IMG/VR virus record: IMGVR_UViG_3300025769_000099
Location: 1-64,000 of that record
From: a virus
Length of the DNA: 64,000 nt
Strand: one strand, 5' to 3'
Positions 9,975-18,282 of the stretch are shown one piece after another. Below the pieces are notes generated by a model. The model had not been told where the DNA came from and searched no databases. It saw only the letters and a program-made list of their open reading frames with translations. A program made the translations under genes and the position numbers. The number at the start of each line of letters is the position of its first letter. Position 1 is the first letter of the stretch.

Positions 9975-10382
9975 ATGAAATTATGGAAAATTGCCCTTTT
10001 TGTTCTGGCTGCTACTGTAAGTAGTTGCGGAACGTACAACGTTAAACCTAAAATACAAATCACGCATGTCTTAGCTGTCACAGAACAAGGTGATACACTG
10101 AGGTTACCTATTAATATGATTAAACCAAACGTTTATTACAACGTTATATCATATCCTAATAGATATTATGGCGGTTGGTATAATAGCTATTATCAACCAG
10201 GATACTATAATAATAGACCTATATACGCTCCAAGCAGCGGTAGCTCAAGCAGTGGTAACAACAACAACAATAATAATAATAATAATAATAACATTAACAA
10301 ACCTACACAAGTAAATGCTCCGCGCCCAACACCTAGTGTTAATCCGCCAGCTACACCTGTTAATCCTATAAAAAATAGATAA
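9975..10382 (+). CDS. Lipoprotein with poly-Asn stretch
   Basis: 135 residues. A lipoprotein signal (MKLWKIALFVLAATVSSCG) has its lipid-attachment Cys at residue 18. The mature protein is Tyr/Asn-rich, then carries a run of 12 Asn codons and a Pro-rich C-terminus. It lies 6 bases after the endolysin gene, a position often taken by an outer-membrane spanin subunit (Rz1-like); the Pro-rich tail fits that. The call of spanin is inference only. Confidence 0.6.
   Translation: MKLWKIALFVLAATVSSCGTYNVKPKIQITHVLAVTEQGDTLRLPINMIKPNVYYNVISYPNRYYGGWYNSYYQPGYYNNRPIYAPSSGSSSSGNNNNNNNNNNNNINKPTQVNAPRPTPSVNPPATPVNPIKNR
10257..10292 (+). repeat. Trinucleotide AAY tract (12 Asn codons)
   Basis: An in-frame simple repeat of AAC then AAT codons inside the lipoprotein gene. 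It is prone to slippage in multiples of 3, which would change linker length without breaking the frame. Confidence 0.8.
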
Positions 10383-10384
10383 TT

Positions 10385-10867
10385 ATGAGTTACATAAGTA
10401 AAATAATAGCTTCAGCTAGAGCAAAAAAACCTTCAGCCCTAAAACACACAACAGACGCAAAGGGAAATCCTAAAGGTAAAAGTCACCTTAGCAAACATAA
10501 AGCAGGACACTGGGGACCTGATGGTCACGGGGATAGATCTGCTAGTGGTATAATAGCTAAAGGGATAAACGCTGGTAAACAAATAGTTGAAGATGGGAAA
10601 CAACTGGTTGAAGATGTAAAAGAAAAAGTTGATGGTGCTCCTACTAAATTTACAAAAGAAGCTTTAGGAAAACTACCTTCAGGAATAGGTGGTAAGTTTG
10701 GTGCTATTGTTGATGAAAAGAAAAAAGAAGCTGGTTTACTTCAAAAAAGAGGTAAAAAGAAAAAAGGTAAAGGTTTAAAAAGCGCTTGCTGGAAAGGTTA
10801 CGAAGCTATTGGTATGAAGAAAAAAGGCGGTAGAAAAGTGCCTAATTGCGTACCTAAAAAGAAATAA
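10385..10867 (+). CDS. Basic Lys/Gly-rich phage protein with CWKGYEAIG motif
   Basis: 160 residues, strongly basic. The C-terminal segment CWKGYEAIGMKKKGGRKVPNC is a recurring ending in marine-phage proteins that I recognise by pattern but cannot name functionally. The N-terminal part has His/Lys-rich and Gly-rich stretches. Preceded and followed by genes at 1-2 base spacing. It may be a DNA-associated virion component; unproven. Confidence 0.6.
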   Translation: MSYISKIIASARAKKPSALKHTTDAKGNPKGKSHLSKHKAGHWGPDGHGDRSASGIIAKGINAGKQIVEDGKQLVEDVKEKVDGAPTKFTKEALGKLPSGIGGKFGAIVDEKKKEAGLLQKRGKKKKGKGLKSACWKGYEAIGMKKKGGRKVPNCVPKKK

Positions 10868-10868
10868 T

Positions 10869-11228
10869 ATGACTTGGTTACAAAGACATTTACAGACTAG
10901 AGATGCTGGTTGCCCTACCTGTGGTGAATCAAAAGGTAGCTGCGATGAGTGTTCATCACCTTTAAATAAAAAGAAAAAACCTGATGTAAGAAAAACCACA
11001 AAAGGTAAAGGTCGTAACTTTCGTACAACAAAAGAAGGTGCTGGTATGACAGCTAAAGGTGTTAAAGCTTATAGAAAGAAAAACCCAGGTAGTAAATTAA
11101 AAACAGCGGTTACAGGTAAAGTTAAACCAGGAAGTAAAGCCGCTAAACGTAGAAAATCATTTTGTGCAAGATCTAAAGGTTGGACAGGTGAAAGAGGTAA
11201 AGCTGCTAGAAGAAGATGGAAATGTTAA
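10869..11228 (+). CDS. Small basic protein with N-terminal Cys pairs (DUF6321-like)
   Basis: 119 residues. N-terminal Cys pairs (CPTC and CDEC) could bind zinc. The rest is very basic, with KAYRKKNPGSKLKTAVTGK and a KRRKSFCAR-x-KGWTGERGKAARRRW ending that matches a small-protein pattern common in phages (DUF6321-like, by memory). It overlaps the next gene start by 13 bases. Possible nucleic-acid-binding virion protein. Confidence 0.6.
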   Translation: MTWLQRHLQTRDAGCPTCGESKGSCDECSSPLNKKKKPDVRKTTKGKGRNFRTTKEGAGMTAKGVKAYRKKNPGSKLKTAVTGKVKPGSKAAKRRKSFCARSKGWTGERGKAARRRWKC

Positions 11229-11758
11229 TATCAGAAGAATACAAAAAGAAAATACAAGAAAAACATCAACAGCATAAAAAATGGGGAGGAGCTGTAATAG
11301 CTAAAGGACCTAGAATAGATTTTATAGCAAAGATAAGTAACTCTAAAAGTATTTTAGATTATGGATCTGGTAAAAATTCTTTTGAAAAAGAAATTAAATC
11401 TATGTATGATGTTGTACCATACTCAATACATAATTATGAACCTGGTATAGAGGAATTTAGTGGTGATCCACCTTGCTGTGATATGACTATATGTATAGAT
11501 GTTATGGAGCACGTGGAACCAGAGTGTGTAGACACTGTGTTTAAACACATATTTAATAAAACAAATAAAATCGTTATGTTTAACATTAGTTGCGTTCCAG
11601 CAGGTGGTGCTTTTGCTAACGGTGATAATCTTCACTTAACTGTAAGACCACCTCTCTGGTGGCTAGATAAAGCTAGAAAACATGGCTTTGAAATAATAGA
11701 ATCTATTAGTGGAATAAAGCATGTTGAATTTATAGCTAAACCAGTTGGATCAGCATGA
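11216..11758 (+). CDS. Class I SAM-dependent methyltransferase-like protein
   Basis: 180 residues. SILDYGSGKNSF is the motif I Gly-rich loop; CIDVMEHVEPE matches the motif following strand 4 in small-molecule/lipid-type methyltransferases. It is short but complete for a Rossmann core. Starts inside the previous gene and ends with an ATGA overlap to a tiny membrane protein. Substrate unknown; the glycosyltransferases on the opposite strand nearby make a sugar or surface-polymer target possible. Confidence 0.7.
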   Translation: MEMLISEEYKKKIQEKHQQHKKWGGAVIAKGPRIDFIAKISNSKSILDYGSGKNSFEKEIKSMYDVVPYSIHNYEPGIEEFSGDPPCCDMTICIDVMEHVEPECVDTVFKHIFNKTNKIVMFNISCVPAGGAFANGDNLHLTVRPPLWWLDKARKHGFEIIESISGIKHVEFIAKPVGSA

Positions 11759-11886
11759 AGTTCTTTGATTTAAATAATAACGGAAAGTACGACTGGTGGG
11801 AATATATATTACCTATCCTGATAATTTTTGTGATTGAGCTAGCCGCTGAGCTCGTGGCAGGATTTTTGATACCTTTGATTTTCTAG
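11755..11886 (+). CDS. 43-residue membrane protein, antisense-overlapping
   Basis: An ATGA overlap with the methyltransferase stop gives the start. The product has a polar N-terminus (MKFFDLNNNGKYDWWEY) and one hydrophobic segment running to the C-terminus, so a single-pass membrane peptide. Its last 74 bases overlap, on the opposite strand, the 3' end of the convergent glycosyltransferase gene (ending at 11813). This marks the meeting point of the plus and minus transcription units. Confidence 0.5.
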   Translation: MKFFDLNNNGKYDWWEYILPILIIFVIELAAELVAGFLIPLIF

Positions 11887-12646
11887 GAGCAGTCTTAGTT
11901 AACTTTTCACCTTTCATCCAATCATTATAACTTATCTGATTATCTTTAAGATCACTAAGTATATGCCAATTAATATCTCCTCTTCTTTTTAAGAAATACA
12001 TAAACTGTTGCTCTAACTCTGCATCATGAGCAGATCTAGTTAGTAAGTAAACTGGTAAATGCCAACTATGAGGTGCTGCATTGCTTTTAACACCACGTTT
12101 ATCTTTACTTAAAACATTATCAACTTTTTTAGCAAAGAAATCAAAACCTATTAAGTTTAAGCTTTTATAGGTTTTTACTTTTTGCATAAACCAAAGTATA
12201 GTTAAAAACCCGGCGCTGGGTCTATATGACCTAGGATTTAACATATCTACATCAAACATATTCATTATATCAATTATTTCTTGATCTGTATACATCTGCG
12301 TATAAGGCATACCTATGGGTAAACGATCTTCTATTATCCAGTCGCTTAAACAGAAGTTTCCTCTACATCTGTTAAGTAATATCTTAACATCTTTAAATTT
12401 ACCTCTTTCAAACCATTCACGTTTTGTATCGTAACATGGTGCTCTGAACTGACCTGTTACCCATATATCTACCTTAGTACCTATAGACTCTTCTTGGGCA
12501 GGTGTAGCTTGTATAGCTCTACCAAATCTAACAACTATATCATAGCTGTTTATAGTGTCTTTAAGTTTATGATGCATTATTTCTACGGAATTACCGACAA
12601 ATAATACTCTTTTATTTTTTACAAGCTCTTGTATGTCTTCAACCAT
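11813..12646 (-). CDS. GT29-like (sialyltransferase-type) glycosyltransferase
   Basis: 277 residues. RVLFVGNS (13-20) and DIVVRFGRA (36-44) resemble the sialyl-motif-L type start of family GT29 proteins; GTKVDIWVTG and RPSAGFLTILWF continue the pattern. Last gene of the minus-strand unit, overlapping the start of the next glycosyltransferase by 28 bases. In this phage the acceptor could be a fibre glycan, an envelope glycan or modified DNA. The family call is moderate and the substrate unknown. Confidence 0.6.
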   Translation of the reverse strand: MVEDIQELVKNKRVLFVGNSVEIMHHKLKDTINSYDIVVRFGRAIQATPAQEESIGTKVDIWVTGQFRAPCYDTKREWFERGKFKDVKILLNRCRGNFCLSDWIIEDRLPIGMPYTQMYTDQEIIDIMNMFDVDMLNPRSYRPSAGFLTILWFMQKVKTYKSLNLIGFDFFAKKVDNVLSKDKRGVKSNAAPHSWHLPVYLLTRSAHDAELEQQFMYFLKRRGDINWHILSDLKDNQISYNDWMKGEKLTKTAPRKSKVSKILPRAQRLAQSQKLSG

Positions 12647-13275
12647 TCTTCTGATAATTCTGCATTTTTATATTCTTCAAACCATGGTCCTCCATTCGTG
12701 TAATGCAGAGCTCTTGCTTTCTTAGTATCGTAACCTTCGTGACCTACTAGACAATTATATCTTCTAGGTAAGTCTACTATTTGAGCATCGTTTATAAATT
12801 TAAATTCGTGTAATTGATCTGGTCTAGCGTTATCTAAATATTCTTTACTTAATTTATTTTTAAAGAATTTGTTAGAAAAAACCATCAAAGAACTCCAGTT
12901 TTTCTTTGGATAAGTTTTATTAACAACGCCATTCATTTTAATTTCACCGGCTTTGTAATCAGGGTGTTTTACAACACCTAAAGGTTCTTGGCCCATGTAT
13001 CTACCAACTTCTCTAGGATCACATCTCCATAAGAAATCATTATCACAAAATAAAGCTTTACCCTCGTAATTACAAATTAACGGTACATAAAATCTTGTAA
13101 AAGAAAATTCTGTTGATTCACCTTCTACATCTTCTCTACCATAAAATCCTATTTCTTTTAATTTAGTCTTACATAGATAATCCACTTGACCATCAAAACC
13201 AGCATCTCTTATAGACTTAATGCATGTTTTTGTAGCTTCTGGAAATCTAGAGTCATGTCCTACAAATATTCTCAT
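12619..13275 (-). CDS. GT-A fold glycosyltransferase
   Basis: 218 residues. The N-terminus MRIFVGHDSRFPEA matches bacterial/phage GT-A enzymes of the GT8-like group. A nucleotide-sugar metal motif DND is at 78-80 in ALFCDNDFLW. The end (HYTNGGPWFEEY) is also typical of these proteins, where a late His binds metal. Adjacent to the GT29-like gene, so the pair may build one glycan. Confidence 0.7.
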   Translation of the reverse strand: MRIFVGHDSRFPEATKTCIKSIRDAGFDGQVDYLCKTKLKEIGFYGREDVEGESTEFSFTRFYVPLICNYEGKALFCDNDFLWRCDPREVGRYMGQEPLGVVKHPDYKAGEIKMNGVVNKTYPKKNWSSLMVFSNKFFKNKLSKEYLDNARPDQLHEFKFINDAQIVDLPRRYNCLVGHEGYDTKKARALHYTNGGPWFEEYKNAELSEEWLKTYKSL

Positions 13276-13308
13276 AATGTTATTCTTTATTATATTATCA
13301 CTTATTTT

Positions 13309-13653
13309 TTAAGATTTTGAACCTGATGTTCTTCTGTTTATATCATCATGGTTAAATTCAGCCCAGTATAATTCAAACGCAACACCATCTTCTAATCCTT
13401 CAAACTGATGGAATTTACCAGGTTTAACCATAGTAAAATCACCAGCTTCAAGTATTGTTTCATCAACTAATCCCTGATCGTCTTGCCAAACCCTTATTAT
13501 CATCTTACCAGACTCAACAAAAAATCCGTTCCATTTAAATTTATGTTCATGCTCTGAACATTTGAATCCTTTATTATATTCTATTCTGTGAAACTCTAGT
13601 ACACCATTTTTGTGTACCATTTCGGTTTTACCCCATACTTTTCCTGCTTTCAT
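13309..13653 (-). CDS. Single-domain cupin protein
   Basis: 114 residues. The cupin motif 1 region CSEHEHKFKWNGFFVESG supplies His/Glu metal ligands, and motif 2 is GDFTMVKPGKFHQF. It abuts the JmjC-like gene (stop/start share a base), so the two oxygenase-type beta-barrel proteins probably work together, perhaps in sugar or small-molecule modification for the adjacent glycosyltransferases. Confidence 0.7.
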   Translation of the reverse strand: MKAGKVWGKTEMVHKNGVLEFHRIEYNKGFKCSEHEHKFKWNGFFVESGKMIIRVWQDDQGLVDETILEAGDFTMVKPGKFHQFEGLEDGVAFELYWAEFNHDDINRRTSGSKS

Positions 13654-14459
13654 TATTTTTGATTGTGTTTAAAATAAGGTCTTTTCCAAGTCTGTGAAGT
13701 CATTGGAAACCTTCTGTTAATAACTACCTTTTTTGTTTTTGTCACTGTTGGATTAAGATTCCACCATTTTTCCCTAACATTTTGTTTTATAGATGTTATC
13801 TTAAATTTATCTAAAGACTGTTCTTTTTTATTTTTAAAATGAATACTACATAGTATTCTAGGGCCAACAGTATCTACTTTGTGAAACTGATATTGTGGTA
13901 TGTATAGCAAATCACCAGCATCTAGTACAAACTCATCTATAATTGTTTTAGGTTTATCTGGCGCAAACTCTTTATATATAGTCCATTTAACCTTACCTTC
14001 TTGATGAAACAAAAAGTTTTCTGTTTTATCACAATGAGCAGGAAAGCTTTTTGATCCTTTACTTGGCGAAGCATATACGTTGCATTGACCATGACCAAAA
14101 TATCTTTCAAACTCAAAACACATATCTACTAATTTTTTACTAGAGTACTCAGCAAAAGGAATTACTATACTTTTACCTTTCCACCATAAATCTACTATCT
14201 TACTCTTTTTAAAGAAGGGTTGTTTTAGTGCTTTGTGTTTATCTAAACACCATCTGTCACCTTTGTCATCATAATCTAATATCTGTAAACCTTTGATGTG
14301 TGGATATTTATTTACGTGACTAGATAAATCTTCCCACGTGTAGAGATCTTTAAATTTATTTCTTCTAAGTATTAAATGTTTTTTACCCCAATACTTTGAA
14401 AAAAATAAACTTTTGCCTACTGGATCTAGTATCTCTTCTAATGTTATTTGTTTTTTCAT
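13653..14459 (-). CDS. JmjC/cupin-type Fe(II)/2-oxoglutarate oxygenase-like protein
   Basis: 268 residues. The iron triad is visible as H142-x-D144 in PAHCDKTENF and H193 in YQFHKVDTV; AGDLLYIPQ just before the distal His is the classic RoxA/JmjC cupin signature. Related bacterial enzymes hydroxylate ribosomal proteins or other proteins. It starts 4 bases downstream of nrdA in the minus unit. A role in modifying a host or virion protein is inferred. Confidence 0.7.
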   Translation of the reverse strand: MKKQITLEEILDPVGKSLFFSKYWGKKHLILRRNKFKDLYTWEDLSSHVNKYPHIKGLQILDYDDKGDRWCLDKHKALKQPFFKKSKIVDLWWKGKSIVIPFAEYSSKKLVDMCFEFERYFGHGQCNVYASPSKGSKSFPAHCDKTENFLFHQEGKVKWTIYKEFAPDKPKTIIDEFVLDAGDLLYIPQYQFHKVDTVGPRILCSIHFKNKKEQSLDKFKITSIKQNVREKWWNLNPTVTKTKKVVINRRFPMTSQTWKRPYFKHNQK

Positions 14460-14463
14460 ATTT

Positions 14464-16185
14464 TTATCCGTCGCAGCTTAAACAGTTTGGATCCATTGCT
14501 TGCTTAGCTATATCACCTCTAAGAACTGATTCAGTTCTCATATAATATAGAGTTTTAACACCTTTCTTCCACGCGTCTAGATGAACCTTGTTTATAAACT
14601 TAGGTTCTGCTTCTGAAGGAAATGCTAAATTTAAGCTAACAGATTGATCAACATACTGTTGTCTAATACCTGCTTGATTAATTAGTTCTAATTGATTTAT
14701 TTCTTTGAAAGTTCTGAAGACTTCTTTGAGCGGTATATCGTGATCGCCCAATGTAATCTTCTCTAATGCTTTTACGCCCTGCACCGAGCCCCCGTCCTTT
14801 AAGATTTGGTCCCATATTTTTTTATTGTTTAAATTGTTTTCTTCTAATACTTTTTCAAGAGTTGGATTTTTACGTATGAACGTACCTTTTGCAGACTGGT
14901 CTGTGAATACATTAGCAGCCCAAGGCTCAATTCCAGGACTAATATTCCCAGATAACTTACTATTACTAACAGTAGGAGCAATAGCTCTAAGATGAGTGTT
15001 CCTAAATCCTGTACCAACGCACCATAACGGTTCGTTAAACGCTTCAGCCAAAGCCATACTAGCTCTTTCCGATTCAATTTTAATTTGACTAAAAATTCTT
15101 CTTGTTTCATATTGTGATAATAAACCTTCAAAAGGTAATCCTTTTTGTTGTAAGTATGTATGCCATCCAACCACGCCTAAACCTAGTGCTCTACCTTTTT
15201 CAGCAGATCTTACTGAGTTTTCAAACCCTCTTCTATTTTTTGCTTTTTGTATAAACTCTTCTAATACACCATCTAAAAACCATATACTATCATATATTAA
15301 GTTACTGTTTTTCCACTCGTGATATTTAGCTAGGTTTAAACTAGATAAACAACAAATAAAACTATGATTTTCATCTGTATGTAATGTAATCTCAGAACAT
15401 ATGTTTGTCATATGAACTTTTAAAGCATTATCCTTATAAGCTGAAGGGTTATTCTTATTAACATTACCTTTAAACATTATATAAGGTTCTCCTGTAGCTT
15501 TACGTTTTTGTAACAGCTTACCCCATTTACGCCTAGAAACCTTATCTCCATCTCTAAGCTTTCTCATAAACTTATCGCCAACTACAGCACATTGATGTAG
15601 GTTAAGTGATTGTCTATTCACATCTCCTTTAGGTTCTCTTATTTCTAACCAGTCTTCAAAATCAGCATGTTCAATATTTATATTAACAGAGGCAGCACCT
15701 CTTCTAACTGATCCTTGGTTTGTTGCTAGTATTGTAGAGTCATATATTTTACAGAAAGGCACAACACCATCTGATGTTCCATTACCTGTTATATTTGCAC
15801 CTGCTGGTCTAATTTGATTTATACCTATACCAACACCTCCACCGTGTTTAGCTAACAGCATCATCTCTAAATTCTTTTGACCTATGTCAATTATACTATC
15901 AGCAACATCAATACCAAAACAACTTATTGGAAAACCTTTATCAGTACCAGTGTTACTAAGCACAGGACTAGCAAGACAGAGCCAACCTTTCCAGATGTAA
16001 TCAAAAAAGACTTCTTCCATTTCTTTTTTCTGTAATCTATTCGCAACTGTCTTAGCAACTCTTCTGTACGCTTGTCTTGGTGTTTCATCTTCTAATAAAT
16101 ATCCTCCTTGTATTGTTTTTTTATATACGTCGGACTCTGCCCAACTTGGGTAGTCTATACCCTTTTTCCATCTATTGCTCCACAT
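14464..16185 (-). CDS. nrdA: Ribonucleotide reductase class I large subunit
   Basis: 573 residues, short because the N-terminal ATP-cone regulatory domain is missing. Active-site residues are present: C89 in PISCFGI, N261-x-C263-x-E265 in NICSEI, the partner Cys in FICCLSS, and the tyrosine pair in YYMRTES. The C-terminus carries a CLSC redox pair. It reduces ribonucleoside diphosphates together with NrdB, encoded just upstream with one small gene between. Loss of the ATP cone suggests relaxed allosteric control, common in phage enzymes. Confidence 0.95.
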   Translation of the reverse strand: MWSNRWKKGIDYPSWAESDVYKKTIQGGYLLEDETPRQAYRRVAKTVANRLQKKEMEEVFFDYIWKGWLCLASPVLSNTGTDKGFPISCFGIDVADSIIDIGQKNLEMMLLAKHGGGVGIGINQIRPAGANITGNGTSDGVVPFCKIYDSTILATNQGSVRRGAASVNINIEHADFEDWLEIREPKGDVNRQSLNLHQCAVVGDKFMRKLRDGDKVSRRKWGKLLQKRKATGEPYIMFKGNVNKNNPSAYKDNALKVHMTNICSEITLHTDENHSFICCLSSLNLAKYHEWKNSNLIYDSIWFLDGVLEEFIQKAKNRRGFENSVRSAEKGRALGLGVVGWHTYLQQKGLPFEGLLSQYETRRIFSQIKIESERASMALAEAFNEPLWCVGTGFRNTHLRAIAPTVSNSKLSGNISPGIEPWAANVFTDQSAKGTFIRKNPTLEKVLEENNLNNKKIWDQILKDGGSVQGVKALEKITLGDHDIPLKEVFRTFKEINQLELINQAGIRQQYVDQSVSLNLAFPSEAEPKFINKVHLDAWKKGVKTLYYMRTESVLRGDIAKQAMDPNCLSCDG

Positions 16186-16186
16186 A

Positions 16187-16438
16187 TTATGTTATTAAGT
16201 GTTTTATCCATGCAATTAAACCATTAAGATTTAACGCTACTAAATTCCATTGTTTTCTTGATCCTGTCTGTACCATAACACAAATAAAACCTATTATATA
16301 TAACCAAGGTTCTAATGTCCATTGTGCAGCTACTAGAAAGCCAGCACCCATATATCCAATACGGGTTGCCATCCTTTCTAATACTGTTAACTGTCTTTTT
16401 CTTTCGACAAGAAACTTTTTAAATTTATAACTTACCAT
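16187..16438 (-). CDS. Small membrane protein between nrdB and nrdA
   Basis: 83 residues. A basic N-terminus is followed by about two hydrophobic segments (RIGYMGAGFLVAAQW and WLYIIGFICVMVQTG). It overlaps the end of nrdB by 7 bases and is 1 base from nrdA, so it is translated within the same message. No known function; small membrane genes inserted in this way are common in marine phages. Confidence 0.6.
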   Translation of the reverse strand: MVSYKFKKFLVERKRQLTVLERMATRIGYMGAGFLVAAQWTLEPWLYIIGFICVMVQTGSRKQWNLVALNLNGLIAWIKHLIT

Positions 16439-17400
16439 ACGTCTTCAAAATCTTCTCCTTCATTTGCCTTACTATAGTCAGTTGACCTAATCGCGAAAAA
16501 ATCAGTGTGGGTATGACCCCCAGTAAGATGATAGAACCAATCCAAATTACCCGCTGCTTCTTCGTCATATGAGAAGTACGATCCGAGATCCACGTAACCA
16601 AGTTCTTGTAATTTTTCATTAGTTCTTTTTCTTATAAATTGTTTTAGGTCATAAGACTTTATACCATCTATATCACCCATTTCAAACATCTTTTCTATAT
16701 ACTTCTCTTCTAACTCAACCATTATCTTAGCTGCATCTACAATATCATCTCTACAGTCTTCTAATAAGCTTTTATCTTCCTCGCACATGTGTCTAAATAA
16801 TTGACAACCCATACGGCTATGTAAAGACTCATCTCTGACTGACCATTTCATTTGTTGGCCAATACCTTTAAGTAAATTACGTAGCTGAAAGCTATACAAA
16901 ACGGCAAAAGCAGAGTATAAAGAAACTCCTTCTGCGAAAGCAGAAAAAACAGCCAATGACTTTGCGATACCTCTTTTATCGTTGCCATCATATGCAACGA
17001 GGTTATCAAAACGCTCAGCCGTAGCTGGTTCATGAAGAAACGCTTCATAATCTTCTAATTTTAATGTTTCATTTAAATAGCTATAAGCTACAGCGTGTAC
17101 AGTTTCCTGTGAGCCAAACATCATAGCCATTTGTTGTATCTCATGTTTAGGAAACCAAGATACAACCTTCTGAGTCCAGTAATCACTTACCGCACATTCA
17201 GTCTGAGCAAAACCTAGCAGGATATTTCCCACTAGGTGTTTCTCTTTAACAGTTAAAGACTCATTCCAGTCCTTAACATCTCCACTCATAGGTATTTCGG
17301 TATGTAACCAAAATGCTTGAGCTTGTTTTAGCCAACCTTCTGTATAGTACTCAGGGTACTCAAAAGGTTTATATGCAATACGTTCATCGAATAGTCCCAT
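16432..17400 (-). CDS. nrdB: Ribonucleotide reductase class I small subunit
   Basis: 322 residues. All metal ligands can be assigned: E68, E99, H102, E157, E191 and H194, with the radical tyrosine at Y106 in the E-x-x-H-x-x-x-Y pattern (ETVHAVAY). This is the Tyr-bearing class I type. It pairs with NrdA encoded downstream and supplies dNDPs for phage replication. The start is an ATG 1 base past the stop of a 46-residue gene. Confidence 0.95.
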   Translation of the reverse strand: MGLFDERIAYKPFEYPEYYTEGWLKQAQAFWLHTEIPMSGDVKDWNESLTVKEKHLVGNILLGFAQTECAVSDYWTQKVVSWFPKHEIQQMAMMFGSQETVHAVAYSYLNETLKLEDYEAFLHEPATAERFDNLVAYDGNDKRGIAKSLAVFSAFAEGVSLYSAFAVLYSFQLRNLLKGIGQQMKWSVRDESLHSRMGCQLFRHMCEEDKSLLEDCRDDIVDAAKIMVELEEKYIEKMFEMGDIDGIKSYDLKQFIRKRTNEKLQELGYVDLGSYFSYDEEAAGNLDWFYHLTGGHTHTDFFAIRSTDYSKANEGEDFEDVW

Positions 17401-17401
17401 A

Positions 17402-17542
17402 TTAATTATATAAAGTTAAACAAATATCAAATATACCAACGTATAAAACGTGATCTATTTTATTCCCATCCGGATAACTTCTGTATCCAAATAATATTCC
17501 ATTGAATAAGCCAAAGCTTAATTCCCAATTATTTTCCTCCAT
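17402..17542 (-). CDS. 46-residue conserved-type small protein upstream of nrdB
   Basis: Starts MEENNWELSFGLFNGILFG, has a GYRSYPD turn, and ends VLYVGIFDICLTLYN; two short hydrophobic beta-like or membrane segments. It overlaps the end of the nuclease gene by 14 bases and is 1 base from nrdB. The compact packing and hydrophobic/charged layout support a real gene of unknown role. Confidence 0.5.
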   Translation of the reverse strand: MEENNWELSFGLFNGILFGYRSYPDGNKIDHVLYVGIFDICLTLYN

Positions 17543-17987
17543 CTGATTTTTTTATTAGTTCTACAGTCATATCACATTCTTTTTGATTTTGAGGTTTGTA
17601 AAGGGTAAAAGGTCCTATTCTATCATTTGCCATTAGCCTTTTAAATAATTTCCATCTCATTGGAAAAGACTCGTTAGCTCTACCTTTTGTTTCAATTATA
17701 AAACCTTTGCCTATAAAATCAGGCGTGTATTTTATATTTAAAATCTTTTTATTACCTCTATTTTTATAATCACCTTTACCATTGCCACATCTTTCATATG
17801 CTTCAAAAGGAAAGTCAAAACTCTCTACTAACTCGAATGTTTGCCCCTCGTAAAGAGCTTTGATCTTAGCCTTTTTTAATGCCATATACATATAGCGCTC
17901 TAAACCTGACGCAAAAGTAATACCGTCGTATGTTATTTTTCGCGATTGTACAGGACCTCTTTTTTTCTTCTTATAAAACTTCTTCAT
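17529..17987 (-). CDS. PD-(D/E)XK endonuclease (Holliday-junction-resolvase-like)
   Basis: 152 residues. The basic N-terminus precedes FASGLERYMY (catalytic Glu), then YTPDF and IIETKGR provide the PD...E-x-K core. This resembles the DUF1064/T7 endonuclease I type phage nucleases that resolve branched DNA before packaging. Overlaps the MazG-like gene upstream by 17 bases. Exact substrate is not shown by the sequence. Confidence 0.75.
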   Translation of the reverse strand: MKKFYKKKKRGPVQSRKITYDGITFASGLERYMYMALKKAKIKALYEGQTFELVESFDFPFEAYERCGNGKGDYKNRGNKKILNIKYTPDFIGKGFIIETKGRANESFPMRWKLFKRLMANDRIGPFTLYKPQNQKECDMTVELIKKSDGGK

Positions 17988-18282
17988 CGTTTACTTGTAT
18001 ATCATAATGTAAACCGTCGTTTCCATTTTGTCCTATGATATTGATTCTATTAAGCATTGCCTCTTCTATCTCATCACCTAAACATCTTTTAGCTGATTCT
18101 AGATACAACAAAGCATCCATTAATTCTTCTTGTACGTCAACGATAAATCTATTAAGATCTTTCTTCTGGCCTTCAATTTCTTGCATCATCGTAGCTCCAT
18201 ATTTTTTTTGGCCAATTAAACTACGTTCGTCCATTTTAGCTAAAACAGATTGAACTATTTTATCTTTTGTTTTAATTTTCAT
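17971..18282 (-). CDS. MazG-like nucleotide pyrophosphohydrolase-type protein
   Basis: 103 residues. RSLIGQKKYGATM followed by DLNRFIVDVQEELMDALLYLE matches small all-alpha NTP-pyrophosphohydrolase-like phage proteins, with the E-E-x-x-D cluster as metal ligands. It overlaps both neighbours by 11-17 bases. Together with the next MazG domain it could remove unwanted dNTPs; T4 dCTPase belongs to a comparable all-alpha class. Confidence 0.6.
   Translation of the reverse strand: MKIKTKDKIVQSVLAKMDERSLIGQKKYGATMMQEIEGQKKDLNRFIVDVQEELMDALLYLESAKRCLGDEIEEAMLNRINIIGQNGNDGLHYDIQVNDEEVL

Noticed and set aside
16425-16619. 64-residue ORF inside nrdB, other frame
   Set aside because: Lies within a confidently assigned gene on the same strand; hydrophobic content is likely by chance.
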